The position numbers and the translations under genes are program-made. From Hedera helix (Eukaryota > Streptophyta > Magnoliopsida > Apiales > Araliaceae), in contig OX359285.1 of the NCBI GenBank assembly GCA_947179155.2, forward strand, positions 6,238,231-6,302,230: DNA of 64,000 bases. Reading direction: 5' to 3'. Positions 12,101 through 23,485 of the stretch are shown one piece after another (within the stretch, counting starts at the first letter, position 1; each line of letters starts with the position of its first letter). The notes below the pieces were generated by a model that was not told where the DNA came from, ran no database searches, and worked only from the letters and a program-made list of their open reading frames with translations.

Positions 12101-13540
12101 ATGAAGAGCCTGAGTGAAGGACATGCTAGACGAGGGAACATCTAAATAATATAAGCCACCAACTGCACTACCACTGCCAATCTTCTGCCCTGTCACCAAG
12201 TCCTGAAAAATACAATGAGATGGGGAAAAAATGACTGAACAATTCAAGGATTCAGAAAGACGTTGGACAGATAATAAATTTGCAGTAAAGGATGGAATAT
12301 GAAGAACAGATGATAATGTTAATGTAGGAGTACAAACTACTGAACCACTCCCAGAGATAGAAGAAAGGGAACCATCAGCCACTCGAACCTTGTCTTTCCC
12401 AGAGCAAGGCATGTATGAAGTAAAGAGGTTGGAGGACCCGGTCATATGCTCAGAAGCACCTGTGTCAATGATCCAACTAGGACAAGTTGAGGAAACATTA
12501 AACGCACAAGGATGTATACCTGACTGGGCATAATGAGAGGAAGATTGGGAATAGAACTTCCGAAAAGCGGAGATTTCCTCAGGAGTAAGAGCAGTAGAAG
12601 TGTCTGAAGCACTGGATGCATCAACAGGAAGTGTTGTAGTAGACACATAGGCCTGAGATCCACGACCACGACCACTACCAAACCGACCTCCTCGCCCTTT
12701 AGGACGTCCATGGAGCTTAAAACAGCGATCCCTAGTATGATTCTTTCCCCCACAGTAGTCACATTCTCGGGATTCCTTCTCAACAGAAGACTGAATAGAG
12801 GAGCCAGACTTAGGATACAAGGCAACCATGGCTGATCGATCAACCGGATTTAAAACCATCACCCGACATCTGCTTTCCTCTTGTTGGACCCTAGCATGGG
12901 CCTCTCGCAGGGATGGAAAAGGTGTCTGACCAATCAACTGTGCACGAACTTGATCAAATTCTATGTTCAACCCAGCCAAGAAATCCACAACTCTATCTTC
13001 ACTAACAAACCTGTGATAAGAAGCAGCGTCTTCCAGACATTTGGCGGAAAAAACTCGATAATGATCAAGCTCCTGCCAAAGTGCGTTAATTTCTGCAAAA
13101 TACTGTGCCACAGACTTCTCCCCTTGACTCAGCTCACGAATCCGTTTACGAATGTCATATGCCTTAGACATATCACCAGAAATAGAGAAAGTTTGAGAAA
13201 TAGCCTCCCAAAGCTCATGTGCAGTGTCTAAGAACATGTAACTGCTTCGCATACTAGGTTCCATTGAATTAAAAATCCATGTTTTCACCATGGAGTTATC
13301 AGATTTCCATTCTTCTTGAGCTACACCAGCTTGAGTAGGCATGGTGGTTGTACCATTGATGAACCGCTGCATACGGTTAGCTTCAATGGACATACGACAT
13401 GCTTGAGACCAGGCTAGATAATTATTTCCATCCAACTTAAACGGACTGAGAACCAAGGCAGAGTTAAGATGATGATTTCTAATCAACTGTCCGTTGTTGT
13501 CAGTAGTACCACCACTATGAATGGAACTAGATGATGCCAT
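9185..13540 (-). CDS. Copia gag-pol polyprotein, intact
   Basis: 1451-residue frame from ATG at 13540 to a stop at 9185. Gag with the YLAWSQACRMSIEANR region (about residues 41-56) and a CCHC zinc knuckle CDYCGGKNHTRDRC (about 260-273). Aspartic protease WIIDTGASEHMTG (active site about 359-361). GAG-pre-integrase HQWHRRLGHPS. Integrase with the DDE residues in HTDVWGPS (about 553), LHSDNGREY (about 616) and TPEQNGVAER (about 653). Reverse transcriptase with YVDDIVVTG (about 1131-1134). RNase H with EAFSDSDWAGS and SSAEAEYRA near the C terminus. This is the order expected for Ty1/copia (integrase before reverse transcriptase). All catalytic motifs are present and no stop or shift interrupts the frame. 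A short asparagine/serine-rich repeat (NANGENP/NANGENS) sits in the linker before the RT. Confidence 0.97.
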   Translation of the reverse strand: MASSSSIHSGGTTDNNGQLIRNHHLNSALVLSPFKLDGNNYLAWSQACRMSIEANRMQRFINGTTTMPTQAGVAQEEWKSDNSMVKTWIFNSMEPSMRSSYMFLDTAHELWEAISQTFSISGDMSKAYDIRKRIRELSQGEKSVAQYFAEINALWQELDHYRVFSAKCLEDAASYHRFVSEDRVVDFLAGLNIEFDQVRAQLIGQTPFPSLREAHARVQQEESRCRVMVLNPVDRSAMVALYPKSGSSIQSSVEKESRECDYCGGKNHTRDRCFKLHGRPKGRGGRFGSGRGRGSQAYVSTTTLPVDASSASDTSTALTPEEISAFRKFYSQSSSHYAQSGIHPCAFNVSSTCPSWIIDTGASEHMTGSSNLFTSYMPCSGKDKVRVADGSLSSISGSGSVVCTPTLTLSSVLHIPSFTANLLSVQRLSESLNCSVIFSPSHCIFQDLVTGQKIGSGSAVGGLYYLDVPSSSMSFTQALHSTSDSSLTSLHQWHRRLGHPSFSVLESLFPSLVKKCNKTHFLCEPCELGKHKRSIYSAIHSRHSESFAVIHTDVWGPSRVVSRSGYRWFVSFIDCHSRVTWIYLLRSKNEVFDCFKEFHKMIQTQFDAKVKILHSDNGREYNHNNAFASYLSQHGIILQTSCVKTPEQNGVAERKNRHLLEVARTLMFTMNTPKFLWGDAVLTAAFLINRLPSRILGNKSPISFLQHTTSPSLSPRVFGCVCYVHNKSPTLGKLDPKALRCIFIGYSPTQKGYKCYHPPSHKIFVTRDVTFWESEPFYSTPPSPQGEDVIDEEKLLPEAPIISSTIPSSPVPVIVSDKSTQGELQEPYARQNEPELRTYVRRSKNKVTISAPLHQLCSEPSLDNANGENPISTSPSDDNANGENSTSTCSSDDTNLPIALRKGVRSCTQHPISNFLAYNRLSASYHSFVSSLSSIYIPQGWQEAISDKNWKQAMIEEMNALKKNDTWELVTLPYGKKLVGCKWVYTVKQKPDGTVERLKARLVAKGYTQTHGIDYQETFAPVAKMNSVRTIISCAANFGWDLQQLDVKNAFLHGDLEEEVYMEIPPGFASSATRGKVCKLQKALYGLKQSPRAWFGRFHKAMIRFGYKQSRADHTLFVKQTGGKTTILIVYVDDIVVTGDNREEIANLKVSLAKEFEIKDLGPLKYFLGIEVARSSSGIFLSQRKYVLDLLKETGMLGCKPADSPIEVNHHLIGDLIGGTGPMVDKERYQRLVGRLIYLSHTKPDISYAVGIVSQYMHDPRHCHMETVYRILRYLKSAPGKGLLFAPHGHMRVEAFSDSDWAGSIEDRRSTSGYCSFVGGNLVTWRSKKQSVVARSSAEAEYRAIALGTCELMWLRTLLEDLGVITKRPMQLFCDNKAAISIANDPVQHDRTKHIEIDRHFIKEKLTSGLICLPFVKTEHQLADILTKGLTSKMFHPLCFKLGMRDIYTPT

Positions 13541-13976
13541 GACAGGGTAATAGGAGCAACAAGGATGATCAAGAACTCAGAAAGAAAGAAACAATTCTCA
13601 GAACCTGAATCAAATGCACTGTTTCTTTAACAGTACAATTACTACCAAAAAACCTTGAATCAACCACTACACAGCCACTGTAAAAGAGAAGAGAAGAGAG
13701 AGATGAACAGTGCCGCCGGAAAAAGTGACCACGCGCCGGCAGAAGAGGGCGCGTGACGTCGGCAGTCGGCGCGTGAGGTGGCGCGTGACGGCGCGTGAGG
13801 CAGTGGGTGGCGGAGATTCTTTTCTGGTGGTGGTCGCCTGGCAGTGTAGAGACCTGTTATGGCCTCGATTTCTTCATAAAAACTCGTCTTACTAGGTTTC
13901 TGAAGGAAAGAACCAGTAGCAGCGAGCGGGAAAAGAAGAGAAGAAGAAAAAGAAAAAAATCAGTGCTATGGATCTT
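13541..13976 (-). other. Untranslated leader of the copia element
   Basis: Lies between the primer-binding site and the gag ATG. It is clearly GC-richer than the flanking DNA, with four copies of GGCGCGTGA-like sequence between 13748 and 13800. No ORF longer than about 60 codons; expected to hold packaging and dimerisation signals. Confidence 0.7.
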
Positions 13977-13988
13977 GCTCTGATACCA
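13977..13988 (-). promoter_or_regulatory. Primer-binding site, initiator tRNA-Met
   Basis: Minus strand reads TGGTATCAGAGC, matching the usual plant copia binding site for the 3' end of initiator methionine tRNA. It abuts the 5' LTR directly. Confidence 0.93.
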
Positions 13989-14152
13989 TGTTGAAACCAG
14001 AATTGATGTCTTTCTCTTTTTCTCTATTACATTGATTTATATACACTAGTATATCAATCCCTAATTTACAATTATGGTAATCCCTAAGTTACAGCAATGT
14101 AGACACACTAATTATGGAATAGATTGACTACAATTATGGGATATCTTCTACA
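13989..14152 (-). repeat. 5' LTR of the copia element
   Basis: 164 bases identical to the other LTR; TG/CA ends; followed by the TTTAT target duplication. It would carry the promoter of the element. Confidence 0.96.
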
Positions 14153-14748
14153 TTTATGTATTCCTTTAATAAAATTTCGTCTTTTATCCAAAAATAAGAT
14201 TAAATTGTCCTGGTAATTCAATTGAATATCAGAACTTTTGGTATGCTATATGGGTGTTTACGAACTTTACAAGACCAAATGAACAGTACTCTTCTTTTTG
14301 CAAGACCAAATGTGCTATATAAGAGAAATTTATGGAGCTAAATGAATAGTACTCTTCTTTTCTTTGTATTTTGCAAATAAAACTAAAAATGAACATAGTA
14401 CAATAATTAATAATAAAAACTATTGCTGCACTTGGGGGAAAACTTACCTATCAAAAGATGAAAATAACAAGTGAACATTGTCTCAAGGAAACAGAAGTAG
14501 CTAAAATATTGATAAATTATGAAAGAGTCGATGGAAATTGCATCAGGGTGAGCAGCAGAAACTAAGCTGCACTGTTGACAAATATATAGTCACCGTTGAT
14601 AGTACCAGTATATTCGTGGAAGGGAATCCAAAATTACTGTGACTCTACTCGCTAATGAGTCTGGAATGCTGTAGCTTCATTCAGATAACAGATCTAAGTA
14701 GTTACAGGTGGAATAAACTGGTTGGGTTGAATTGATATATTGACCAAT

Positions 14749-15022
14749 GTTTCAAAAATCCTTCTAGCTCCCAGCCTAGGTCCTTGGCGGTCCTCTACCG
14801 CCTCCATTTGACTTGGTGCTAGCCCCACCTAGGTGGAATTTGTCCTCTACCATATCAGTGTAATGAAGGCTTTGAAACTCTATAATATGCTTCATATAAT
14901 ATATACATTAGAGAGATTAATAAATAAGGTTGACTAGGAAACACCTAGGCACCGCCTAGGAAGACACCAATGTGCCGCCTAGGCACCCCGCCTCCTATGT
15001 CCGCCTAGCGATTTTTAGAAAC
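14749..15022. mobile_element. Non-autonomous DNA transposon (MITE) in golgin intron 1
   Basis: Ends GTTTCAAAAATCCTTCTAG and, reversed, GTTTCTAAAAATCGCTAGGC enclose 274 bases with several CCTAGG and CCGCCTAGG blocks arranged as inverted repeats. No coding capacity. A target duplication could not be fixed, so the superfamily is open. Confidence 0.6.
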
Positions 15023-18000
15023 TGATATTAACCAAAATTTAAGGAACTTTTACTGTCCAATTAAATGTTCTTCAACATAGCTTGGGTACTTTTCCTAATC
15101 AATAAAAAGAACGTAGTAAAAAGTCTAGATAATTGAGTCCTGTTGAACCTTGATGTTCCGTTATTATATTATTTATTGGCTAAAATTAATAAATAGAATC
15201 TACTAACAAGTAACCAGATACCTAAGTCCTTTACATCCTTGATTTTCCAGTATCTTATTTAATGGTTCGCACTATTGCCTATACAATATTGCAGAATACC
15301 ACACTGGACTACTCAACTTTCTGGTTTTGAAGATGAAATTTGTTTATGTCAAGTTTATTTTATTTATTTTCGGAAAGGTGATGTCAAATCCATTTTGCTT
15401 CGACAATAGGCATAACCTATTCATTTAGATCTTTATGTTTTTTATTTGAAGCCAAAACTTTGTACAATGGTTAGCAAGTCAGTGAACAAATGATGGGTCT
15501 TTACTCGTCGAACCCTTTGTTACTCTTGCAATATTTTTAATATACATTTGAAGTTTTCTTTGCTACTTGTGATAAGGATGTCTATTGGGCTACTATAATT
15601 TGTTGGTGGTAATTTAAGATCTGGATCTCTGTCATATTATTGCTGCATAATTTCTGTGTTTGAGTTCACGTTTTGATGAAGCAGTTTTATTTTAATATAG
15701 TTTTTATTCACCTCCTTCCAGTATGTGGCGTTCACATACTGAGATGTTTGGTATGTAATCATATGAAGTCCTTATTTGAAAAGAATTGGAATCTTTTCGG
15801 ATTGTGTTGCCATCAGATTTGTTTGAAGTAGTAGATCGAAGGGCAAAGCGTGTTGTTGGTGACAAACCGGATGAGGAGTCTAATATTCAGTTGCCAGGTA
15901 AGGATCTGAAATTCCAGTTGCCTCGTATATGAAAAAAAATAAAAAATTGAACTTCAGAGGACATGCTATTATTTTTAGTTATTGACCTACTTTGGCTGTT
16001 CGCTCCGTTATTTGCAAAATTTCTTCTACACTTCTGTAGGGGAGGGGGAAGTTTGGGCTTGACAGTCGTGTATATACTCTGAAAGTCGGCCTAGTTAGAC
16101 ATAATGCTGCCTGATATCTATGACTTGTATATCAGTGGCACCGAATTCAGATTGTGGTGAAAGGCTACTATCACTTTGTTACACAAGCTCTCTACTCAGA
16201 CAACAGAATTCATAAATTAATGAATATATCTAATTCTCAATCGATAAGAATTAGACTTGTCAAAAAAAAATTAAAATTTAGTAGATATGAATTAGCCAAT
16301 CTCTAGAAGTTCGTTCTTCTTTAAAAATGACTGTTTCATAGAATAATTAATATCTCCTTTCCGTTTCTTTTTTTGTCAATTATTAAGCCTCTAATGGACA
16401 AGGATCTCAAGTAAAGAGAACGAGGTTTAAAGCACAGGTATTTTTGGTTCTTATTTTTCCTATATGGCACAAAATTTTATTGTTTGTTATCTGTCTAACA
16501 ATGCTATTTTCAGCCTAAAAAACAACCCCCCTCCAAGAATTTCCTACTACATCAGATACTAGAGTGGAGCAAACTAGCTCTGAAACATCTCAATTAGATG
16601 TGGCATCTGATAAAGATAGAGCTACTCTATCAATTGACAATAATGAGATTAGTCCAGTTAGTTCGAATACCCTTATTAGCAATGAGGAGCAACAACAGAG
16701 TGTAGATGGAGCCGGCTCTGTAGTTGGTGCTTTTTCTGGTACAATCTCTAACAATGAGGTGAGGCATGCTGCTGATCATGAGGAAATCTCAGGAACTGTT
16801 ACTGATATAGAGACCGTACCTCAAACTTCTGATGCTGATCTTGTCAATGAGACTTCTTCAGATGGTCGTCAGGGAATACCTTCTTCACCAGTTGCAGCTA
16901 GAAGTATTGATATTGTGGGGGAAGATCATCCAATTGATTCTGGCAAAAATATCATCGATACAGAAACTTCTATGAAGATTGACCAGGAGGAATCTCAACC
17001 TGTCAGTGAGGACGCAGCTATAGATGTTATCACACCGTTGAAAGATGCTGATGTCAAGGTTGAACCTCATCTGGATCAAAAGAACCATCAAGAAAATCAA
17101 GCTGTTGTTTTTCCTGTAAAAGTGCAAGACCAACTTGATGAGGTAAAGTATGCAAATAATAAGGAAAAATTGTCTTGCTCTGAGTTGCTACTTCTAGCCT
17201 TTAAACTATTATTAAATGTTTGAAATAGGATGTTTTATTGACTATTTTGTTTATTTCTACAGGCTCAAGGACTGCTCAAAAGTGCAATTTCTACTGGTCA
17301 ATCTAAAGAGGGAAGATTAGCACGGGTAAAGATCCTACTTTGTTGTCACCTTACTAACTATTAGACAGTATATAAACTGCTGGAAGCATCCAATATTGCC
17401 TTATGCTGATATTTCGTTGTACAACACTTTTTTTCTCCAATTATTTTCTGAGTACATGTAATAGATCAGCTGAATAGAAGCAAGTAGCTGATGTAGGAAT
17501 GCACTTTAAATATATATTACATTTTAAACAACCATTTACAAGTTTACAAACTTGAGGACTCATAGCCATTGTAAGTTTGTAACCACTTCCCCCCTTATAT
17601 ATGATGTCAAAGGATTTCTATCCAGGCTGTATGAGCAGCTTTTTATCTCTTGGTCTCATAATTTCTCTCTCTTCCTTGACGTGTATAATTCTTGAGATGC
17701 ACATTTTGACCATATTATTGTACACAATATATAATAATATCCATAGTGCAGACAACGACAAGGTTACGACATTATAAAAATCTAACAATCCCTGTGACAT
17801 GATTTGACATATGCATAATTCTTTCTTGTTCATCTACAAATTCTAACCATTGTAAGCTTATGCCAAGCTCTATTTGACTCAAAAATTGGTTTAGTTTCTT
17901 TGCTGAATGAATAAGACTATTTACATAATCAAGAAATATCATTTTCTTCATAGCTCTCCGTATTCTCTGCATTTGTCATGCTCTAATAACTTCATCTTAA

Positions 18001-18143
18001 TGATGTTCAGGTTTGTGCTGGACTTTCATCACATCTTCAAGAGTGCAAATCTGAAAATTCTAAGTTAGAGGAGCTTCTCATTGCAGAGGTGAAGCTGAAT
18101 GCCTTTTGTTTGGGATTTAGTAAAGCTATAAATTGGTCTTGTA

Positions 18144-18811
18144 CATAGTTGTCAAAATCTTACGATACAGAGATAATTTGATACGCATTGTAAGGTGAAT
18201 CTAAAATGATACTATATCTTACGATTCTTACGATACGATACAATACACGATACTTTTTAAAAACAAACAACTTGAAAAAGTTTTCATGTAAATCTAAAAG
18301 ACTAAAAACAAAACTTTTAAGCCTTTTAACATTTCAATTGAAGAGGTGTTCTAGCACAACATATTTGATATCGCTTCGTGAGCCTTTAATCACTTTTTAG
18401 AGTATTATATCTAATTGAAAACGTCGCTCTATTTTTTCCATGTCACTTTCTATAAGTAGATATATAAATATCCACTTATTAATTTGAATTATTCCCTTTT
18501 ATTTTATAGATTAAAGGTGAATCTGAATTTTCGTTTTCTCTTGTTACTTTATAAAAATTACTGAAATAATATATAATAAATCAATTTAGAGTATTTTGGT
18601 AATTGTTTAACTTTAAAATTTATTTTTAATCTATAATAATATTTACTTGACTACTTCTATATATAGTCAAGCTTGTGTTTTATATGTTTAAAAATATATT
18701 ACTACATTTTTTATTTTGTTTCCATATCTTATGGTACGATTCACGATACGATACATGAAACACGATACGGGAGTTTTCGATACACGATACGATTCACGAT
18801 TTGACAACTAT
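18144..18811. mobile_element. Mutator-like non-autonomous element with 9-bp duplication
   Basis: Inverted ends: CATAGTTGTCAAAATC on the left, and reversed from the right ATAGTTGTCAAATCG. The flanking bases GGTCTTGTA (18135-18143) and GGTCTTATA (18812-18820) are a 9-bp target duplication with one mismatch, the length typical of Mutator-like elements. Subterminal regions are packed with ACGATAC repeats in both orientations. It sits in golgin intron 6. No transposase remains. Confidence 0.75.
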
Positions 18812-20445
18812 GGTCTTATATCATGTATTCCTGGAAAAATGGTATGATACTAATCAAGATTCTGATGTAACAGAGAAAACTGAGTAAATTGAATGAAATG
18901 CACATACAACAGCTACAAAAAGAATTATTTTCCTATAAAGATGAGGTGACGAGAGTTGAGTCAAATATGACTGAGGCTTTGGCTGCAGATAACTCTGAAA
19001 TTGAGTCACTTATTAGTTCAATGGATGCAATCAAGAAGCAGGCTGCTTTGTCTGAAGGAAATTTGGCATCATTGCAGGTGCATACATTCCCATGTCAAAC
19101 TAGCAGTACATGATTTTCTACTCTAGTTTACTTTATGCGAAATGACTGTTGGGTTATTTAACCTGCCCTCTTAAAGCTATATAATATATTTCCATGCAGT
19201 TTTTGTGACTTAATATTATTAGTTAAATTTGAAAGCTTAATTGACAATATTTTATTACTTTTTCACCCGGCAAACACGGAGTCTATAATTAGAAATAGAG
19301 AACTAACTGAAACAGGGATGATGCAAGTAGGTTGACTCGTTCTCTTATACATTGAACATCGTTTACATATTTGCATCTGTTGTTTCTATCATGGAATTTT
19401 GAGATCAGCGAGAATGCTCTTATATCAGGCTCTAAGGGAGGAGTTGTCTTCTGTAGAACGGAGAGCAGAAGAAGAGCGTTCTGCACACAATGCTACCAAG
19501 ATGGTCTGTGTCCATACAATTCTCTTTGTGTATTTTTTTTGCTACGTTTTCTGATTGTTTTTATCCCTTCTGTTGTAATTTGTCTTAATTAAGGCTGCTA
19601 TGGAAAGAGAAGTTGAATTGGAACACCGAGCTCTTGATGCATCCACAGCCCAGGCCAGGATTCAGGTACTTAAAATACCTATAGCTTGAAGCAAATCACT
19701 TAAACTTTTAACAAGTTGTTGTGTATCAAATATAGGTAGCAAATCCTCTACTCTTTTCCATATTTATTTAAATTAGGTTGATTTATGCTATGATGAAATG
19801 CAGCTACAGCTATGTTCAGTTATTCTATTTATCTTTTTTTATTTATTATATTTTGTTTTGTGGATGAATATACAATGTTTGCAAAAAGGAAATTTAATGC
19901 ATTTTCCAGATGAGATTTTTTCCCTTGTATAAATTTCTTACAAAAGCATTCATGTAACTAAATTAAAGGAGTTGTGTGGAATGTGGTTGCACATATGCAT
20001 AATTGTACAATCTCAAGGCTGGATTATACTGTACCTGCTCTGTTATACAAACTAGTAGCGCTTCTGCAGCCAATTTCTCATTTTGAAGTTGTCTGCAGTT
20101 TCTTTAGAGAGACAAAAAGTTTATTATGTTAAGTATTGGTGATGCTATAATCTTTTCAAATCACTCCTTGCTGGCTCCTGTTGCTATGGAGTGGTAGAGA
20201 AGAAAAAAACAATAAATGCAGTAGCAACCTGAATTCGAATCTTGGGAGGCATATACTATTTAAAATTTCAGTAGGCTAAATGTTATTGTTTGGACTGTTT
20301 TCCTGGTTTGGAAAGGGAATTCACTATGTAATAACTTTCTTTTAAAGCTGCAAGGGAGATTCATGTAGTGTCCTAATATACCCTGTGGATGAAGTCAATG
20401 TCTTCAGTTCCACCACTATATTATCTTCCTTGTTGTTTATAACTT

Positions 20446-20510
20446 GCAACCCACCCCCACCCCCACCCCCCCCCCCCCCACACACACACACAAAAAAAAC
20501 CTCCACCCCC
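20446..20510. repeat. C-rich low-complexity tract
   Basis: Runs of C up to about 14, then ACACAC and an A8 tract, in golgin intron 10. The Gly/Val-rich ORF on the other strand is an artefact. Confidence 0.85.
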
Positions 20511-21599
20511 CGTGATTAATGTTTATGAGGGAGTATGTAAATTTGTCTATACATTTCGAATGCAAGAAAATAATGTAACAGCCTGTTGTACAAAAAGTAG
20601 TATGCTTTTCTTTATGTAGCGAAGATTTCAAGTTTTTTCTTTGATTCTTCAATCTTGACTGATCTACGACTACTTGTTCAGAGAACAGCAGATGAGAGGA
20701 CCACAAAGACAGTAGAGCTTGAGCAGAAGGTCGCTCTTCTTGAGGTATATAATAACATTTGTATTATCTTCTTTTATGCTTTCCCCCATATGTATGATAG
20801 AAACATAAAACTTTCTAATAAAAATTACCATTTACCATCAGGTTGAGTGTGCTTCTCTAAATCAAGAACTGCAAGACATGGAAGTTCGTCATCGTCGCGG
20901 ACAAAAAAAGTCTCCTGAAAATCAAGTGATTCAGTTATGAAAATATTGTATATCTAGGCTAGTGATGTACATAGATACAAAATATTAATAATTTTTAAAG
21001 GTGTGCCTGGTTCAACAGTCTTTATGATTTATGCTCTGATGTTAGATGGAAAATAATATTCTGAAGTTGTATGCATAGATCCAAGGAAACAAAATTGCAA
21101 TGTTGTATTATATTGCATGTATTATTACTAATTATATCCATATATTAAAGGATAAAGTGGCATTCATTAAGTCTGTTTTAGAATCTTTTAGTTCTGAATC
21201 CCACTCACAGTAAAGTTATATAAGGTTCTCATTTTCTACTCACGGTAAAGCTTTATAAGGTTCTCATTTCTTAAGTTCAGCTCAATGTTGATCTGATTGT
21301 TCACATAATATATTCAATGTGAAATAGATAACTATGAGGACAGATCACTCGTATATTAGAGCCGTTGTGGTACACCATTTTCTATTATCTTTGAATGCAA
21401 TTACTTTATAATGTCTTTGCATGACCTTTACTTTAGTGTGGGCTGGTGTCTTGAATTGCTGAACATTAATCATGCTTTTTATATCCAAGGATGTACTTCT
21501 TTTGTTCGTTGTCTGAGATATGGGGTTGAGGATGGTAATCACATTCGATTTTGAGAGGATACTTGAGTGGAAGATAATAATTTATCTCTAGCATTTAAT

Positions 21600-22401
21600 C
21601 ATTTATATTGTTTTTTCCTGGTGCATGACACTCCCATTTCTGTTTTTATAAAGCGTGATGGGAACTCTATTTCTGGTGATTTCACCTGTTAAGGAATTTC
21701 ACGGATCTGGAGTCCAATGAGATGGTATCTCCACTTAAATTGCTTGATTTTGTCAAGTTATGCTCTTCCTTTGATAAGCATTTGAATTTTTGGGCTTCAG
21801 ATCTAATTGTCTCTCTGTTGTGCCTACTTATTTCTGTTGCTTCATACATTTGGATAGCCAAGGTCCCTTCCAAAGAAGACTTCTGTGTGGTCTCCGGTTT
21901 TACAAAAAATGAATTCTAATGATCTTTACTAGAGCTGAACATTTGTTTATGTGCAGGCAGTGTAGTGCGATGAGTATTCATTTATTTTTGCATTATTCTC
22001 TTGCATAGGCTTGTCGAATGTTGAAGGAGGATTGGGTTTGCCCTGTTTTGGTGGATTATATGTTGTTAACTCGCTTTCAAGTGTTTGAAAATAAGAGGGA
22101 CATTAAAGTTCTATGAAAGTCTGCTTTCTTCGGAGTTTTATGGGAAATTCAGAATTGAGCATAGTGCTAGATTGTTTAGAGGGAGCTACTATTTTTTAAT
22201 TTGTTAAAAAAAAATTGTTCAATTCTTTGGGTTTCTGCCATAGGACCTTAAGGTTTAGGGTTATTACTGGTCTGTGTAGATATTATAGGGCACTTTGAAG
22301 TGTTCTTTTCGTCTTGTTTTTCATTTACCATAAGGGTGGACATCTTATCCCTCTGTTTTATTGTGTTACTTTTCTATTAATAAAAAATTTTATCATAGAA
22401 A
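21600..22401 (+). mobile_element. LINE (L1-type) 3' remnant in golgin intron 12
   Basis: Broken pieces resembling the zinc-binding C-terminal region of plant L1 reverse transcriptases: YIWIAKVPSKEDFCV near 21845-21890 and FFGVLWEIQN followed by a RLFRGS-like stretch near 22128-22190. A tail ending CTATTAATAAAAAATTTTAT follows near 22375-22396. Frames are interrupted. A related remnant is in intron 1 (8690-9013). Confidence 0.55.
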
Positions 22402-23064
22402 AGTTGTGCTATTATTCTTGCATTTTTTTTAATCTCTTATTTGTGGTGTCATTTTTTATCTTTATACTCAATTTCTTTAGATAAACTATAGCATGACTCA
22501 GTCCTACAGTAGTTAGACAAACAATCACTTTTTGTACTTTAATTTTAATATCCTCTTGACTACTTCAAGTTTAAAAATGTTTGAATATGTAAATACAAGC
22601 ATGGCAAGATGAAGTCGAGCGTGCACGGCAAGGTCAGCGAGATGCCGAGAGCAAGCTTTCTTCTTTGGAGGCAAGTTTCTGCTATCTTATGCATAGACAT
22701 ATTCATAAACAATCACTAAAGGCACAGTTATATGTTTGCATGTGTTTTTCATCTATATCATTAACTATAAAAGTAGAATAATGCAGATTGTGCTGCTTAT
22801 TAGACATTTTATTAGGAAACCAGGACATGATTTTTTGTGGTTAGAAGTTATGTATATGTTCTGATGTTGTAAATTGATTTCTCAAGGTTATGTAAGAATC
22901 TATTTCTATTATATACCTGATTGCAGGCTGAAGTTCAAAAGATGAGAGTCGAAATGGCTTCCATGAAAAGAGATGCTGAGCATTATTCTCAACAGGTATT
23001 ACCCTCTTGCTTATTGCCCAATTTCATATTCTGATACTTCTGTTCCGTATGTAACATTATACTA

Positions 23065-23485
23065 CTACATCCGTCTCAAATTAGATGTCTTCGTTTGATT
23101 TCCACACTCTTAAGTCTTAAGGAATTAATGTAACGTGTAATGTTATTACGAGTTTCACAATTTTCCTATAGAAAAATAAACTTTATTAGAAATAAGAGTA
23201 CAATAAAGGAGAACAAGGAATCATCCTATAAGATCGGAAAGAGCAACAAAGTGCTCAAAGAAGGGCCATCCGCCAATATCAGTGACATTATGCTACTCGT
23301 TCCGTCCCAAATTAGATGTCTTCAATTTTCTTCCACTAACTTCAAAGAAAATAATGGGAAATATTTAACTTTATTAAGTGTTTCGAAATTGTCTATAGGA
23401 AAACAAATGTACAGAAGAGTGCAATAAAGAAGAGCAAGGAGTCCTCCTAGAATAAAGGAAAGGGCAACAAAGTGCTCAAAGAAGG
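23065..23485. repeat. Imperfect tandem duplication of about 200-230 bases
   Basis: Unit 1 (23065-23264) and unit 2 (23294-23485) both start near CCGTC(T/C)CAAATTAGATGTCTT and both end GCAACAAAGTGCTCAAAGAAGG. They share CTTTATTA and GTCTATAG/CCTATAG blocks between. Located in golgin intron 14. The starts resemble Stowaway-type CTCCGTCC ends. Confidence 0.75.

Larger units (their letters stand above)
9014..14152 (-). mobile_element. Complete Ty1/copia LTR retrotransposon
   Basis: 5139-base element on the minus strand inserted in golgin intron 1. It has two 164-base LTRs (9014-9177 and 13989-14152) that are identical in my base-by-base comparison, TG/CA termini, and a 5-bp target duplication TTTAT at 9009-9013 and 14153-14157. 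The primer-binding site complementary to initiator tRNA-Met adjoins the 5' LTR, a polypurine tract adjoins the 3' LTR, and there is one uninterrupted gag-pol frame. Short LTRs and a single ORF suggest the Ale/Retrofit lineage (inference). Identical LTRs and an open frame point to a very recent, possibly still competent insertion. It lies antisense to the host gene. Confidence 0.97.

Noticed and set aside
10792..12843. Several ORFs of 60-130 codons inside the copia element in other frames
   Set aside because: Shadows of the gag-pol frame with biased, hydrophobic or low-complexity composition.
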